Below are positions 45,176 to 58,024 of a stretch of 64,000 nt of DNA, piece after piece. A model generated the notes under the pieces. The model did not search any database, was not told where the DNA came from, and saw nothing but the letters and a program-made list of their open reading frames with translations. A program made the position numbers and the translations under genes. Numbering within the stretch: the first letter of the stretch is position 1; each line of letters opens with the position of its first letter. Source of the stretch: Przewalskia tangutica (lineage: Eukaryota > Streptophyta > Magnoliopsida > Solanales > Solanaceae); assembly GCA_029844215.1 (NCBI GenBank), contig JAQGDG010000047.1, forward strand, positions 1,105,558 through 1,169,557, written 5' to 3'.

Positions 45176-48100
45176 TGTAACGACCCGCTCCGGGGCCCGT
45201 TACTGGTGCCTTATCCCGGGCACCCTAGTGATACAATCATCAGAGAAAACCAGCGGAAAATAAAACTTTAAACGAAGCAGAGATATAATAATAAGCGAGC
45301 CAAAAGCGGTTGCCTTGGTATATCATAAAACGAGCAGTTTAATCCTTTACAACCACACTTGTGATTACTCTGAGACACCAAGATTTACAACGACTATGTG
45401 GGGAACGGGGCCACTTATACCACGAATGTACAAGAACCTACAACTCGGGAACACATGCAAAGATAAGCCTCAGAAGAAAGCGGAGCTTCCCAATCTGTTG
45501 ACTTGATCCTAAGAGCGGGGATCCACGGCCGATGTACCTCTACTGCGGCATGAGCGGCCACGAGAGTCGGTCTGGTACCAAGTATGTGGCTGTAAAAATA
45601 CTATAATGAAATCATACTAGTCTATATAAAGCGGGAGACATGTATGATAACAAACTCTGATTCCTGACATAAAGCGATCATATCGATCGGGGACTCGCCC
45701 TCAAGTCATCACTCGAATATAACTATGGGTCTCGCGCCCACGGCATCAATCATGTTCGCGTCGTGGCGCGTGCCGGAGTCTGCGCCGGTGTAGACATGTC
45801 CATGATGCAACAATAATACCAATGCCCAGCGTGCACATGCCGGAATTCTACCTCGGTGTGACACGTCCGTGTGGCGTCAACAATAATATCTTTGGGTGAT
45901 CAACCCTGCGCGTAGCGTGCCCCGGAATTCTACCTCGGTGTAGACATGTCGTGTAACCACAATAACAATATATCGGATGTCGACCGGCGCGTAACCGCGT
46001 GCCCGAATTACTGCGTCGGTGTAGACATGTCCGTGTGACATCAACAACAAGGCGATAATCAAAATGGAAACATGCGGTGGAATTCTCATCCGCTGCGGCG
46101 TACGTCAGTAAGTTCTCGACAAGTCGTGACCAGGCCTGCATCGAGAGGCGGTAACCGAAATACCACCGCACACAACAAGGCTATGCATCACAAGCATAGG
46201 CAAGTTTCACGACAAGCGTAGGCAAGTTTCACAACAACAAGCATAGGCAAGTTTCCACAACAACAAGCATAGGCAAGTTTCACAACGAGCATAGGCGAGT
46301 TTCACCTGACTTCGAAGTACTTTCATTTTATGCCAAGGTCGGGTTTTAACCCCAAAGTACTACATCGTTAAGTTCTTTTAAAGAGATCCATTACTTTTAT
46401 AAAGTCACGATACGTAGTATTAGAATGACCAACCCGCCTTTTCAAAATCAAGTATGACATTCTTTTCTAAGTTCGGTTTGCTAGTTTGATTACTCAAGCT
46501 TCCATTTTCAAATGGTTTCATAGTTCCCAAACTTAATCACTTGATTCCTTTTAGAACAATTGAGTAACATATGTCATATATGTGAGTAGTTTATTCTTGT
46601 TTATAACGATCTTATTACGTGACCGTGATCTAGAAAATGTAATATCATTTTGTCTTATCTTAGCTTACATGCGGATGAAGGTTTCTCACGGTTTTAATAC
46701 AACACATCATTATTCAATACATTTTCCTTTATTAACCTTGCGGTGATGCATCGATACGTTACGATTCGAAATCGGTAAAACATTATCCCTTTAAAAACCA
46801 GTACTCATTACTCACGAATGAGGTTTCACAAACATCCGCATTAAAACAAATAAGTTAAGTCTCTTATCTTATAAGATCAAGTCTCTTAACTTCTAACATC
46901 GATAAACCATTTTCAACACATAAGGTCGTTATAACTAACTTCCCGTAAAGCTATTATAACACCTATGTTTTAAACCAACAAATCACTTAGCACGTATGCG
47001 TCTACCGTACTACATAGTTCCTGACAATCATGCTAGAAAAGATAGGAAGAGGTTCACATACCTCGCGACGATTTATCGATGATAAGCAAAATGCTCAATC
47101 TACTGACCGCTAGCCCGGCTCTCCGAGTAGAATACGCTACTCTCGATCTTTCACCTATAAGGTCACAAGCGTCTATTAACCCAAACACAAGTTTCTATCT
47201 TTCTATAGAAAATTCGAAACACCTCACCCCACATGACAGCGTAAATCTCTCTCTATCGGCCGGCGAGCTTGACGAGGGGTTTACGTCTAACAGGGACGTG
47301 TACAATTCTACGAGTCTCTTACTGTCTGATCTATGTAAATACTGATTCAGATTCGATTCTTTATTCTTGGGCTTAAGTCAAAGACATTTGCGAATACTAA
47401 GTATAGTTCCATATATAGTATCACTTCCAACTATATATTCTAACAAACATGTAATTTCCAATTACAATAGAGGAACAAGATAATTACCTCGATAAGCCCA
47501 AAATTATCCAAGTTATAATGTCGATCTGAGCAGGTTTAGCTCATTTCAGTGCGCTCAAACCACTCAAACAACCCCAGAAGTTCTAACCAACCTGCTCAAA
47601 TCTTGACCAGTATGAAGATTTCCTTAGGGTTTCGGTTTGAGACTAAAAGGACAAAAGGTAGTATTTAGGACTCTACGTAAAGAGGTATCTTTGGAATACT
47701 ACTAGGTACAAGGCTAAGGTATTTTGGGCATTATAACAATACTAAGGAGTATTTCTATACCACAAAGGGTATTATCACAACAACTAGGCTAGGGGTACCA
47801 TGCAGCACCATGAAGGGGAGAGGAACCCCCGCCAAAACACACGAAAGGGGAGGAGGCTCTCGGCTAAACTACGCAAAGGAGGAGAGGGTTTCAAGACTTG
47901 GAAGTTTTTGGAATGGATGAAGTCTTCGCAAGGGGGTATTTATAGCAAAACGAAAGGCCTGACGAGGCGAAGATCCTTCCCAGTGTATAGCAAGTGTAAG
48001 GGAAAGATTAAGCCAAGTGCACCTAACCCCTACTCCACCAAACATGCCACAAAACAATGCAAACAAGGCCAAAACAAGGCACAAAACAAGGAGCGATTGG

Positions 48101-48628
48101 CGAAAGCGTGAACGATCGTCGAGGTTGCAGCGCTGCTTCGATGTGAGGGTGACACATGTCACCACTCCCGTTGGTCGACATGTTCGTCTCTGGAAAAATC
48201 CAAAAATACAAAGCGACATAGCGGAATTTTCCTTCGCAAATTCTGTAGCGTTTAAAACGACTACAATCGGGGTTGTGCACAAGGTAAAATCGGCGGTGCC
48301 ATGGGGTGACGCGTGTCGCCCGGTCGCCGAATATTTCGTCTTGAAAATATCCAAAATGGAAATCTCAAAAACAAAGCGGGCCCATAAAATCGTAAATTTC
48401 TCCGTGGGCCCCACGTGACCATTCAGAAAATAAAATCTCAAAATTCTAATATAATTTAAGAAGCCCGTATACCGAATCTGGGAATCCAATTCCGTTAACG
48501 AACCTTTTTCTTCACAAATAGCAGGAAACTTTTAGTGAAAACTCACGTCTTTCTTTCTTTTCAACATTTTACGTACCGTGCTCGTGCGTGCGTCCTCACA
48601 TACATACCTGCAACTCACGGGTATAACA
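45176..48628 (-). repeat. 3' LTR of E7
   Basis: TATA box (revcomp of TATTTATAG, 47937-47945). Block 1 at about 47058-47095, block 2 at about 46618-46690, conserved hairpin at about 46920-46975, and an array at 45740-46090. Also carries several copies of the short phrase CAACAAGCATAGGCAAGTTT at about 46185-46300. Confidence 0.9.
45740..46090 (-). repeat. ~67-81 bp minisatellite in the E7 LTR
   Basis: The phrase CGGTGTAGACATGTCC recurs near 45787, 45854, 45935 and 46016, with GAATTCTACC upstream of it in most units. The 5' LTR has the corresponding array at about 51345-51680. This unit is not found in other elements here. Confidence 0.8.
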
Positions 48629-49390
48629 TTCTCCTCCGAAACATTCGTCCGAATGTTCGCTCTAAGCGGATATCGATGAAGTTCCTCACAACAAGTTATC
48701 AGCGCCCGGCTTGTACGAAATAACACCTGCGTTATTTTCCTTCCTTACTCGTCGTGCCCTTCGAACACTTGAACTCTCGATGCGCGCAAACTTCAGTCAT
48801 TGCTTGGTTCGAAAATCTGCGAGTCACTACCTCGAACTTGGTCATCTTACTAACCTCAAACTTATTAAGGCCATTCCGGCCTTTACGAACGGCTGCAGTC
48901 GACGCGTCACGAACTCATACGATGATCATACAAACTTGGGCCTAGCATCCCGTGACCCTACCACTGGCGGGACCACGAAGTGACCCGCTGGCAAGGTTCT
49001 GGGTTGACCATAAATGGTCCTCAACCCGACCCCGACGCGTAGAACTCTTGTTCCCCGTCAGGAACAATCTTACTAATTCACATCATGAAAGCTACCACTT
49101 CCGTCTCACACTACCCACGGACTTATCACAAATAAAACCCACTTATACTACTACTCGATGGGGTCAAAAATAAATCTTTAACTCAAAGCGACCTTACACA
49201 CAGGTCTCGATCGTGACATAGTCTAAATCCCCACTTACCATGCCCCATCGTATCCTCCCAACTAAGCATGTTTTTTTACTCACGATTAACACAACGCTAA
49301 TCGCATTGCACATAATAATGAGACCATCATAACAAGCGTACCAAAACTCTAGAGGGGTTAAGGATATGCACGAAGCTCTGCTCACTCTGT
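48629..49390 (-). other. E7 polypurine tract, inverted repeat and post-gag region
   Basis: Sense polypurine tract CGGAGGAGAA beside the LTR. The inverted repeat is at 48640-48657 (one base shorter in the loop). The LGPSL-type segment is at about 48905-48970. About 760 bp without a recognised gene. Confidence 0.75.
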
Positions 49391-50581
49391 CGTAGGCTGC
49401 CTGCGGTATCATGCTATGAAAGCGATGAACAGCCATCCGGTGGTGAGTCGTAACATCCGTGCTACCCTTGGTGAACGATTCCTGCAAAATGGCCTGGCGC
49501 AAAATAACAAGCTCCTGGCACCACGACACTCCCGAAATGCGGTCTACGCATCGACCACGCGAGGTAGGGTGACGCGTCATCGACAACACCCACTTCCACA
49601 GAAACACTGAACCCTTGAGCACGACTGCTCACGAGCGGAGGACCACTCTGCATGCAGGCGGGGTACAAAACTAGTCTCTTCTTGAGCGATCCGCCTCGAA
49701 AGTCGCCAAAGACCACGATGTCCTGACCTCTTCCTGGCGAACCAGGTCGTTCGGTCGACCTCTCGTACCTCGCATCTAGTGCGTGAGCGTATGCGGGCAA
49801 TGTCCATACCATTGAAGAGCTACGCGAACAAGCCTCTGTTAAGTAATCATCTAATCCGGTGGCGTGGCGGTGCACTCTATCCTCCATACTAGCTACCAAC
49901 GCCCGGGCGTCACCGGGACGATGAGTCAAACTCGCATTGTACTCTCGAGCGTACGCGCTGTGTAAGCATCAAAAATACGTCGGCGTGCCCTCATCTGCGT
50001 GCGGAGGCGAAGTGCGTGAGAAAGCCCGAAAACTCATCCCATCTGCTTTGGAGGTCATGCTCTCTCGGGAAAGCTCGTGAATCAAACCAATCGGCTGCGG
50101 TATCGCGCGACCGATCTGAACAAAAGATCCGCAGTTTCGGTCTCTGAAGCCTTGATCACCGCGCGATCTGTTTGTAGCTGCGGGATGAACTCCTGCGGAT
50201 CATCCTCGAGCCTCGACCCGTAAAACTACGGCGGGCTACAACTCGGAAAGTCAGTAGCCTCAGGCCTGCTCGGGGTGAACCGCGGTACTCTCTGGGCCAG
50301 GCTGCTGCATCCGCTATCGCCATGTCGGCCCACGACCACGGCGGCCAGCAGTGCCGTCTCGCGTAACCCGTCTCCTGCCCCTTCGTGGATTGGAGGCTCA
50401 GTCTTAGTCTCATCGATCCGGTGCGACTAAGCTTCTTCCAGGGTTGGCGGCGTCCGCAAACCCGGCCGTCACGAAGCCTGACCTCGGTCTTGTCAGGGCT
50501 GCGCCTCGTACTCCTCACGTATCTCACTAGCAGGCACCCTCGCCTTGCCATACAGGCTCCCGGGTTGCCGCGCGGAGGCAT
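49391..50581 (-). pseudogene. gag: gag of E7, full-length form, frameshifted
   Basis: ATG at 50581-50579 in the context GCGGAGGCAT (revcomp), matching the family start. Frame 49929-49462 covers the C-terminal capsid and linker: ALVASMEDRVHRHATGLDDY, then the linker, then CYFAPGHFA, a damaged second knuckle in which Cys-Gly is lost. The upstream LRQG-type segment (about 49930-49975) is present but garbled. Product would be a particle-forming Gag of about 400 residues. Confidence 0.8.
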
Positions 50582-50690
50582 AGCGGTGAAAGCAGAGATA
50601 TGTCGGAGAGGGGTCGACTTACAACATGGCTCTGAGGCACGATCTCGGAATGAGAAGAATGAAACCAATCCTAAATGTCCTATAGCCTCA

Positions 50691-50723
50691 CGATTATAGA
50701 TGTGGTGCACAACGCGATAATCA
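50691..50723 (-). other. Leader stem-loop (E7), one arm shortened
   Basis: Loop TTGTGCAC and outer pairs kept; the inner arm has lost about three bases (ACACACCG read as ACGCG). This may be real or a base-calling loss. Confidence 0.65.
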
Positions 50724-50767
50724 AGACTTACTAGACGCGGTGCAGTAGCACTTTCCGAGGATTAAGC

Positions 50768-50778
50768 GCTCGATACCA
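50768..50778 (-). other. Primer-binding site of E7
   Basis: Sense TGGTATCGAGC, four bases from the LTR end at 50783. Confidence 0.85.
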
Positions 50779-50782
50779 CTTT

Positions 50783-52031
50783 TGTAACGACCGCTCGGGG
50801 CCGTTCTTGGTGCCTTATCGGGCACCACAGTAATCTGATCATCGGAGAAAACCAGCGGAAAATAAAACTTTAAACAAGAAACAAGAGATATAATAATAAG
50901 CACAGGCCAACCAAAGCGGTTGCCTTGATATATCTCATAAAACCTGAGCAGTTTAATCGCTTTACAACTGCCACGCGATCACTACTGACCTCTAAGATTT
51001 ACAACGACTATGGCCAGGGCCGAGGCCCATACCACAGATATGCAAGAACCTGACTCGAGAACACATGCAAAAAATAAGCCTCAAGAAGCGGAGCTTCCCA
51101 ATCTGTTGGCGTGATCCCCAGGCGGGGATCCACGGCCGATGTACCTCTACTGCGGCATGAGCGCGGCCCCGAAGGAGGTCGGTCTGCAATTACAGTATGT
51201 GAAAGCTTAAAAATGTAATGAAATCATACTAGTCTATATAAAGCGGGAAGCATGTATGATAAACTCTGATTCACGACATAAAAGCGATCATATCGATCGA
51301 GGACTCGCCCTGAAGTCATCACTCCAAATATAACTATGGGTCTCACGCCCCTGACATCAATCATGTTCGCATCGTGGCGCGTGCCGGAATCTGCATCGGT
51401 GTAGACATGTCCATGATGCAACAATAATACCAATGCCCGTAGCGCGTACCGAATTCTACCGGTGTAGACACGTCCATGGCATCAACAATAATATCTTGGG
51501 TGATCAACCTGCGCGTAACGCGTGCCCGAGAATTCTACCTCGGTGTGAGCGTATCCATGTAACCACAATAACAATATATCGGGTGTCGACCCGAGCCGCG
51601 TAACCGCGTACCCGGAGTGCGTCGGTGTAGACGTGTCCATGTGACATCAACATGAGCGGTAATCAAAATGGAAACATGCCGTGGAATTCTCCATCACCGC
51701 GTACGTCGAGTAAGTTCTCGACAAGTCGTGAGCCGACCTCTGTCGAGGCAGCGGTAACACGAAATACCACACTTGACAAGGCTATAGGCTATAAAGTTTC
51801 GCAAGAATAAGATGCATGAGTTTCACGTGACAAGCATAGGCAAGTTTCACAACAAGCATAGGCAAGTTTCACAACAACGAGCATGAGCCAGTTTCACCTG
51901 ACTCAAGTACTTTCATTTTATGCCAAGGTCGGGTTTTTAACCCCAGTACTACATCGTTAAGTTCTTTTAAAAGAGATCCATTACTTTTATAAAAGTCACG
52001 ATACGTAGTATTAGAATGACCAACCACGTTA
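50783..52031 (-). repeat. 5' LTR of E7, first part
   Basis: Matches 45176 onward including the array and GCATAGGCAAGTTTC repeats. Cut at ...GAATGACCAACCACGTTA by E8. The partner LTR reads GAATGACCAACCCGCC then TTTTCAAAATC at this point. Confidence 0.9.
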
Positions 52032-52398
52032 CGTTATACCGTATTTCGGTATATGCGTGGGGCGTGCGTGAAAAATTGAAACTTGTACTAAGGCTTGGCG
52101 AATTAATTTTGTTCTGACACGTTTAGAGTCGTTTTTCGGCAAGCGTTTTCTGACTTCGTAGGGAATTTCCGGCTATGTCATTTTAATTTTTGCGGATTTT
52201 TAGAGGCAAGCGTGTTGGGCCAACAAGAGCGCCACTTGGCACCTCCGTTAGCGGGCGTGAGAGCTCGATTGTGGCGATTGGAATGGCTTTAGTTGGTAGG
52301 ATATTTGTGTGTTAGTTGGTTAGGGGCACTTGGCAAGATCTTGGCCTCTTGCCTTGCAACAGCCAAGATCTTGGCCATTGGTTGGTCATTGGTTGGCC

Positions 52399-52408
52399 TA
52401 TAAATACC
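52399..52408 (+). promoter_or_regulatory. TATA box of the E8 5' LTR
   Basis: CTATAAATAC, about 370 bp into the LTR, repeated at 58394-58403 in the 3' LTR. Confidence 0.75.
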
Positions 52409-53442
52409 ACCTATGTTGAAGACTTTCTTCGTCCTAAAATCTTACAAGTGTTAAAATCCTCCTCTCATTCTTGTGGTTCTCGTCAAAGCCTTCCCCCACC
52501 TTGGCGAGAGTTCCCCACAGTGGGGTAGGCAGAGAGTATACACCACTCCTTGGGTGCTAGCGTGGGCACCACTGCCTAGTTGTTTTAGTATAATACCCAT
52601 CTTGGTAGAAATACTCTCAAAGTATTGTTATAATGCCCAATTACCTTAGTGTATACCTTGTTGTATTCTAAGGTTATACATACAAAATGCCGAAATACTA
52701 TTATACTTCCACTTAGTCACAAAAACGAAACCACAGGAAAATCTCCATAGTCAGTTAGAGTATTGTGTAGAAGTTGGTTAGAACTTCTAAGAATTGGTTT
52801 AAATGAGTTGGGCGCTCGGAGTTGGAGTTAAGCGATTGCGGGATCGACTTTAACTAGGATAATTATGGGCTTATCGAGGTAATTATCTTGTTCCTACTGT
52901 TGTAATTGGAAATTACATATTGTTAGACTATATAGTTGAAGTATACTATATATATAGAAGTGAGCGTTGTTGTCGTGATGTCTTTGGACTTAAGCTTTGA
53001 ATAATAAGAAACCTTTTAGAAGAAGAGTACTAAGCTATTTTTACTTGAAATTGTATTACAGATGAGCTTGTGTAGTAGTCTAGTGGAGTAGAATTGTACC
53101 GTTAGGGTTAGATGTATAACCCACACGGTTGGCTTGGTAGCAGGCCTCGATAGAGAGGAGATTTCTGTTGTTGAGGAGAGTCTTCTTAGAATTTTACGTA
53201 GAATGTTCTCTGGTTAGACCTAAATGTTAATAAGCGCCTTGTGGCCTTATAGGTTGAAGTACTCGTGTGGCGCGATCTAGGGCTAAGGAGTAGCCAGCGG
53301 TTTGAGGTACTTGGAGGCGTTTTGCTATTAGTCGATACTCGTCGCGAGGTATGTGAACCTCTTCTATCTCTTACAGCATGATATGTGTGAACTATGTAAT
53401 GCGGTGAGCGTCGTGTGCTAAATGTATTTAGTTGATTTAAAA

Positions 53443-53493
53443 CATAAAGTGTTATAACGGCTTTATGGGAAGTCGATTATAAGCGACTTTATG
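53443..53493 (+). repeat. Conserved LTR hairpin (E8 copy)
   Basis: CATAAAGTGTTATAAC pairs with GATTATAAGCGACTTTATG across a loop containing GGCTTTATGGGAAG. The E5 3' LTR copy (38050-38099) is cleaner. Confidence 0.65.
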
Positions 53494-54394
53494 TTGGTAA
53501 GAAAATACTTGTGGTTTTTAAAAGGTAAGCTGATTTGAACTATAAGCGGCTTGTTATGTGATTAATAGAGAACTTGAAGTAATACTTGGTTTTGAGAACT
53601 TAAGAGTTATACTAACTTTATGGGAAGTTAGGTATAACGGCTTAGAATGTTTCTTGATTTGAATCGAATGTGTATCGACAAACCACTGCGGCGTTAATAA
53701 AGGAAAATGTTTTGAATAAGTAAGTATTATTAAAACCGGTAGAAACTTCCATCTGCATAGAAGCTAAGATGAGACAAAATGATATTTCTAGATCATGTTT
53801 CTTTGTAATAAGATTGTTATAAGCGAGAATATCCTACTCGCATATAAGACTTATGTTTCTCGAGATAGTTTAAAGGAGAATTATATTCTTAAATGAATAA
53901 GACTATGAACTCTGAAACCTTTCTAAAATGAGAAACTTGAACATTGGAAATTAGGCAAACTTGATCATTGGAAAGAATGTTGCTACTTGATTTTACAAAG
54001 AGAAATGTCGATTTACTTTAAAAGGATAGTCACTCTATTTTTATACTACGGGTATTGTGTGACATTGTAAAAGTAACGTATCTTTTAAAGAGTTAATGTA
54101 TGAAGTACTTTGGGGATAAAACCGAACTTGTTGGCATATAGTAGAAAGTACCTTGTGTGTATAACTTGATTGTGTTGGTTTGTGATAACAGTAATACTTT
54201 CTTGTTGATTGATAAGTAAACATGTTAGGATCTTTACGTGTGTTAGTATCTTGTGATGTTGAGTAAAGGGGTTTCCTTTGTTGTGCTTATGTTGCTTAAC
54301 GATAATTTGTTGTGTTAGTATTTTACATCACTCGTCTCTTGAGATGATTAGGGGATTAAGGCGCCTCGTCGGGGGTAGACTTCAGTGGTCGATG

Positions 54395-54640
54395 GACCTA
54401 TGATTCGAGAATACCTCGTGCGAGTCCCAGGGCTATCGCGGGCTACGAGTTCGAGTTAGTGTGCGTCCTTTATGGGCATGCGGTCCGTGTGGCCATGCGG
54501 CTGCGAAGTCGGGGCGATGCAGGGGTAGCTACCCTCGCGGGGAATACCTCATGCGGGCGATGAGATTGCTTTATCGCGGTGCGGGAGTTCGGGGTTAGGC
54601 AGCGTCATTGATCTGCGGGCAAGTGGCGGCTTTGATCATG
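54395..54640 (+). repeat. LTR minisatellite, GAATACCTCATGCGGG type (E8)
   Basis: GAATACCTCATGCG recurs at irregular spacing, with GCGGGAGTTCG and GGGCATGCGG phrases. This is the reverse complement of the E1 type (CGCATGAGGTATTCC), consistent with opposite orientation. 3' LTR copy at about 60400-60640. Confidence 0.65.
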
Positions 54641-55437
54641 TGACGGTCTAAACGGATCTTATAATCTGATTCATGACCTTGTTAGTGCGTAGGTTTTTAG
54701 TAATCGGCTATGCGCCGTACTTACCGTCTGTTTTATTATGACACGAGTGGGACACAGTGTTCATGTGTGTTCCTTGGTGCTTTTATATCATATGCCGGCG
54801 GTGAGGAAGGTATTCCACGGGCGTGATTGATGTTGTGGGCACGAGACCCGTTGTTATATTTGAGTGATGACTTGAGCGTGAGTCACGACTTGACATATTG
54901 CTTTGTTGTAAGCGTAGTTTGGTTATCATCGTGTCTCTGCTTTATATGACGCTATGATTTCATTTCTGATATGTATTTTGATTTCACATACTAAGTACTG
55001 TTATGCCGACCTCGCCCGAAGCTGCGTTCATCTGCGAGTTGAGAGTACACGATCGTTGATCACAGCTCTCGAGTCCACGATTTGGCGTTTGGGAAGCTCC
55101 GTTTCTCGGAGGCTTATCGGTGGTATAGTCCCCGTATGCGTCGTAAGTGTTTACGTTCGGGGGTTTGGCGAGAATACTGTCCGCCATTGTTGTCATATCA
55201 TTCTTAGAAGTGCATGTAATCTTGTTGTGGCGGGGTTTGTAAAAAGGATTAAAGCGTTCGTATTGAAAAAGTTGCTATTTATATTTATCTTTGAAGGTAA
55301 GATTTTTAGTTGCTTTGTCTTCTTATTTCCTTTGTCTTATTACTGGTTTCATATTGTCTTTATGTTCATTGATTACTCGATGTATGTCTACTTGGTGCGG
55401 GTAAGGCAGATCACGGGCGAGTTGGTCGTGACAAAAG

Positions 55438-55449
55438 TGGTATCAAGCG
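55438..55449 (+). other. Primer-binding site of E8, altered
   Basis: TGGTATCAAGCG compared with TGGTATCAGAGC: the last bases differ. Four bases from the LTR end at 55433. Confidence 0.8.
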
Positions 55450-55494
55450 ATTAATCCTCGGAAAGTGTCTGACGGCAAGTATCGATGAGAGTCT

Positions 55495-55528
55495 TGATTA
55501 TCGGTGTGTTGTGCACCACCAATAATCG
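55495..55528 (+). other. Leader stem-loop with GTGCAC loop (E8)
   Basis: TGATTAT and ATAATCG outer arms, GGTGTG against CACC (two bases short), loop TTGTGCAC intact. Confidence 0.68.
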
Positions 55529-55637
55529 AGGCTATAGGATATTTTAGGATTGGTTTCTATTCTTCTCACTCTGAGATCGTGCCTTAGAAACATGTTGTAA
55601 GTTGGACCCTCGGCGTATTTCTTTCCACTGCAGATTT

Positions 55638-56388
55638 ATGCCTCGCGTAGAAGCGGCAGGGCCGAGGAGGGCAAAGCGGCGAGGAGGCTGCAGTAGAAGT
55701 TCGAGGGTGGCGAGGGCAGGTGATCATTACCTAGGGTAGTGCTTATTCGGGGAGTTTGCGGCGTCGCTGCTGTGAGTTTGCGGCGCGGTTCAGCTGCGGC
55801 CGTGATATTTGAACCTTGATTCCGCGGCCAGGAGCGATGAATATAGAGTGCAAAAGGCGACCACATTACTAGCTATGGATGTAGCTGCAGTATACCGATG
55901 TACCGCGGTCTTGATGACTATCTAAGAGAGGTTGTGCAAGAGTAATTCTTGATTGAAGCTTGGCATGGCACGTATGCGGGCTTATGCGCATTGAGCCAAG
56001 CGTAGAATCAGCGGGTTAACGAAGGGCGAGAAGGCGAGCGGCAAGGTCGCTTTGGTAACTTTAGGCGATCACCTGCGGCCAGATTGAATATGCGCATCCG
56101 CGGTCTGAGTGGTCCTCGCGGGGTTCGGGGCGTTCGGTATCACGAGTTGGTGAGCTCGAGCTTAGGTTCCACGGCTACTGCGTAGGTTCGGCCGGTAGTT
56201 GATTTTCCGCCGGTGTTCGCGATGTGGCCAGGACGTCATCGGGAATGTCGTCTTTTAGTTGGTACTTATTTGTACTACGGCCGTCAGTCGATATCGATAG
56301 AGTGTCCTTGTAGGAGGACTTAGCCTTGAGGATCGGTGGGTAGTTCGTCATCTTCCTAGCTATGCGCCTACGAGGCGAGTTTGATTTG
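55638..56388 (+). pseudogene. gag: gag of E8, capsid core missing, frameshifted
   Basis: ATG at 55638 (TTATGCCTCGCG). As in E1 and E4, the N-terminal part passes through a GATATTTGAACCTTGATTCC phrase (MIFEPSVPRP in E1) straight to CTTGATGACTATCTAAGAG (GLDDYLREGC in E1). The LRQG capsid core is therefore absent. An Arg-rich linker segment and a degraded knuckle region (about 56190-56325, TGTACTACGGCCGTCAG) follow. Stops in all frames. Length about 750 bp against 1251 bp in E2. Confidence 0.8.
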
Positions 56389-58024
56389 AGCGACTAAGGG
56401 AGTGAAGCGGTAGATATAGATATATCTTTAACCTGCAGAGATCGAGTATGTGTGATAAGGTGAGTATACGCTTAAGTGCTATGTTACGATAACGATTGTG
56501 TTAGTCGTGATTAGATCATGGTTGTTTAGCCGAGTAAGATTTTGGGGATAGAGAAGGTGTGAGCCTTAGAGCTTTTCGTAGAGACCTTAGAGGTGAGGCC
56601 GTCGAGAAAGGTGTAGTGTTATGTTTGACCACTTATCGGAAGTGCATAGTGCGCGTGAGTTATGTTTGGGATAGGTCCTAGTAGTGTGGAATGAAGGGGT
56701 AGTTGAGGTAAGAAGACCGCTAGGTTTTGAAGCGTGATTTGTGAGATTGTTAGAATCGGGAGCTAGTATTGTGCGGCGTTGGGTCGGGTTGAGGCCGCGT
56801 TGGGTCGACCAGCGGTAGGTTTGAGTGGTGGGGCCAGGTTGTGGTGGTCGCGCTTGTGTTAGGGTTGTGAGGTGTTAGGCCCGAGTTTAGTTAACGATCT
56901 GAGTTCGTGGATGCGTTCGACCCGATGGTGGTCGATGAGGCAGCCCGCCGTGTTCTTCGGTCGGGGCCGTTTACTCGTGTGTTGAGTTATACGAAAGGTT
57001 GTAAGGCTGCGGGGTGCCCTACCTTCGCCTTATGATGACAGTGGAGCCGGTGGTACATTGTTGTTCGGAAGTTTTTCAGCATGTGTTAAGAACTGGTGAA
57101 TCTCGAGTCGCGTTCGCCTCGGGCGGTGTGTGTATCTCGAGTAGTCGTGAGGATTGTTGTCTCTGTGGAGAAGTGTTTAAGCTACCATTTCGGTGTTCGG
57201 ATATCGCTTTGTGGCGCCTTGTAGGGGCGGAAGTGTAAGTTGCTTAGGTTGATTGGTTCGGCGTTGGCAAGGTCGGATAGTTGGTTGAGCATTCCGGCGG
57301 TGTGGATAGAGTAAAGCTTGTCTAGAAGAGGTTACGGCGGCTCGGAGAAATCGTGCGGATAATCGGCGGCAGCAGAGTTGAGGTTGGCGGTCGGTCTTCT
57401 TGAAAGTACCACCGGGGTGGGTGTGGCGAGTTTTGGAATCTGAGAGGAACTTAGCGAGTTACTTTGGGCCTTTGAGTTAGAAATGAAGGATAGGCGGGTT
57501 GCCTATATGATGGCTTTGCCGTCCGAGCTTAGGAAGCGATGCGTCGATCTTTTCGTATTGTTATGTTGGAAAGTATCGAGATCCGTCAGTGTTCGGTTAA
57601 TGATGACCCACGTTAGGGATAGTAACCAGAGTTTGGAAAGCTGAGCGATGTCGGAAATGTGGTAAGAGTTCAGTGTCTGACGACCTCGGGGATCGCGTAT
57701 GATCGGTACCATTTGTTGGGTGTGGGTGACACTAGAACCTCGCGGCAAAGTGACAAAAGTGGTATCGGGAAGAAGCGAGCATGTATGGCGAGAATTGATG
57801 TGACCGTTTCTTTTGTTTGGAAAAGTGTGGAAGAAGTATATTTTAGACCGGTGAGAGTGTTTTGTGGTGATGATTAGAGGTGTTTCCTCGTGGACTTTGG
57901 CGTAAGTATTTCTGAGTGCGGTGTGGCGGGATTGTTCTCGTAAGTATAGTAGTGAAGACTATATTAGCGCGTTTGTTTGAGACTTATAAGGAACGTTCGG
58001 GACGAATGTTTCTAAGGAGGAGAA
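56389..58024 (+). other. E8 post-gag region, inverted repeat and polypurine tract
   Basis: The longest post-gag stretch in the window (about 1.6 kb) with no recognised gene. The LGPSL-type segment is at about 56865-56930. A phrase GTGACAAAAGTGGTATCGGG at about 57749 resembles an LTR-end/primer-site junction and may be a displaced copy. Inverted repeat AACGTTCGGGACGAATGTT at 57992-58010, polypurine tract AAGGAGGAGAA at 58014-58024. Confidence 0.7.

Larger units (their letters stand above)
52032..55433 (+). repeat. 5' LTR of E8
   Basis: TATA box at 52399-52408, block 1 near 53310-53370, hairpin at 53443-53493, block 2 near 53740-53800, array at about 54395-54640, end CGTGACA at 55433. The first ~60 bp are compressed relative to other members. 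Confidence 0.9.

Noticed and set aside
47869..48489. 206-codon open frame on the minus strand near the E7 LTR start
   Set aside because: It lies across the LTR promoter and TATA region, and the other E7 LTR copy (63471-62983) does not keep the frame.
57014..57238. 74-codon open frame in the E8 post-gag region as a pol remnant
   Set aside because: No catalytic motif of protease, RT, RNase H or integrase; not shared as protein with the other interiors.
57740..57775. Second LTR-end/primer-site junction in E8 (GTGACAAAAGTGGTATCGGG)
   Set aside because: No LTR sequence precedes it and the following bases do not match the leader; noted as a possible displaced copy only.
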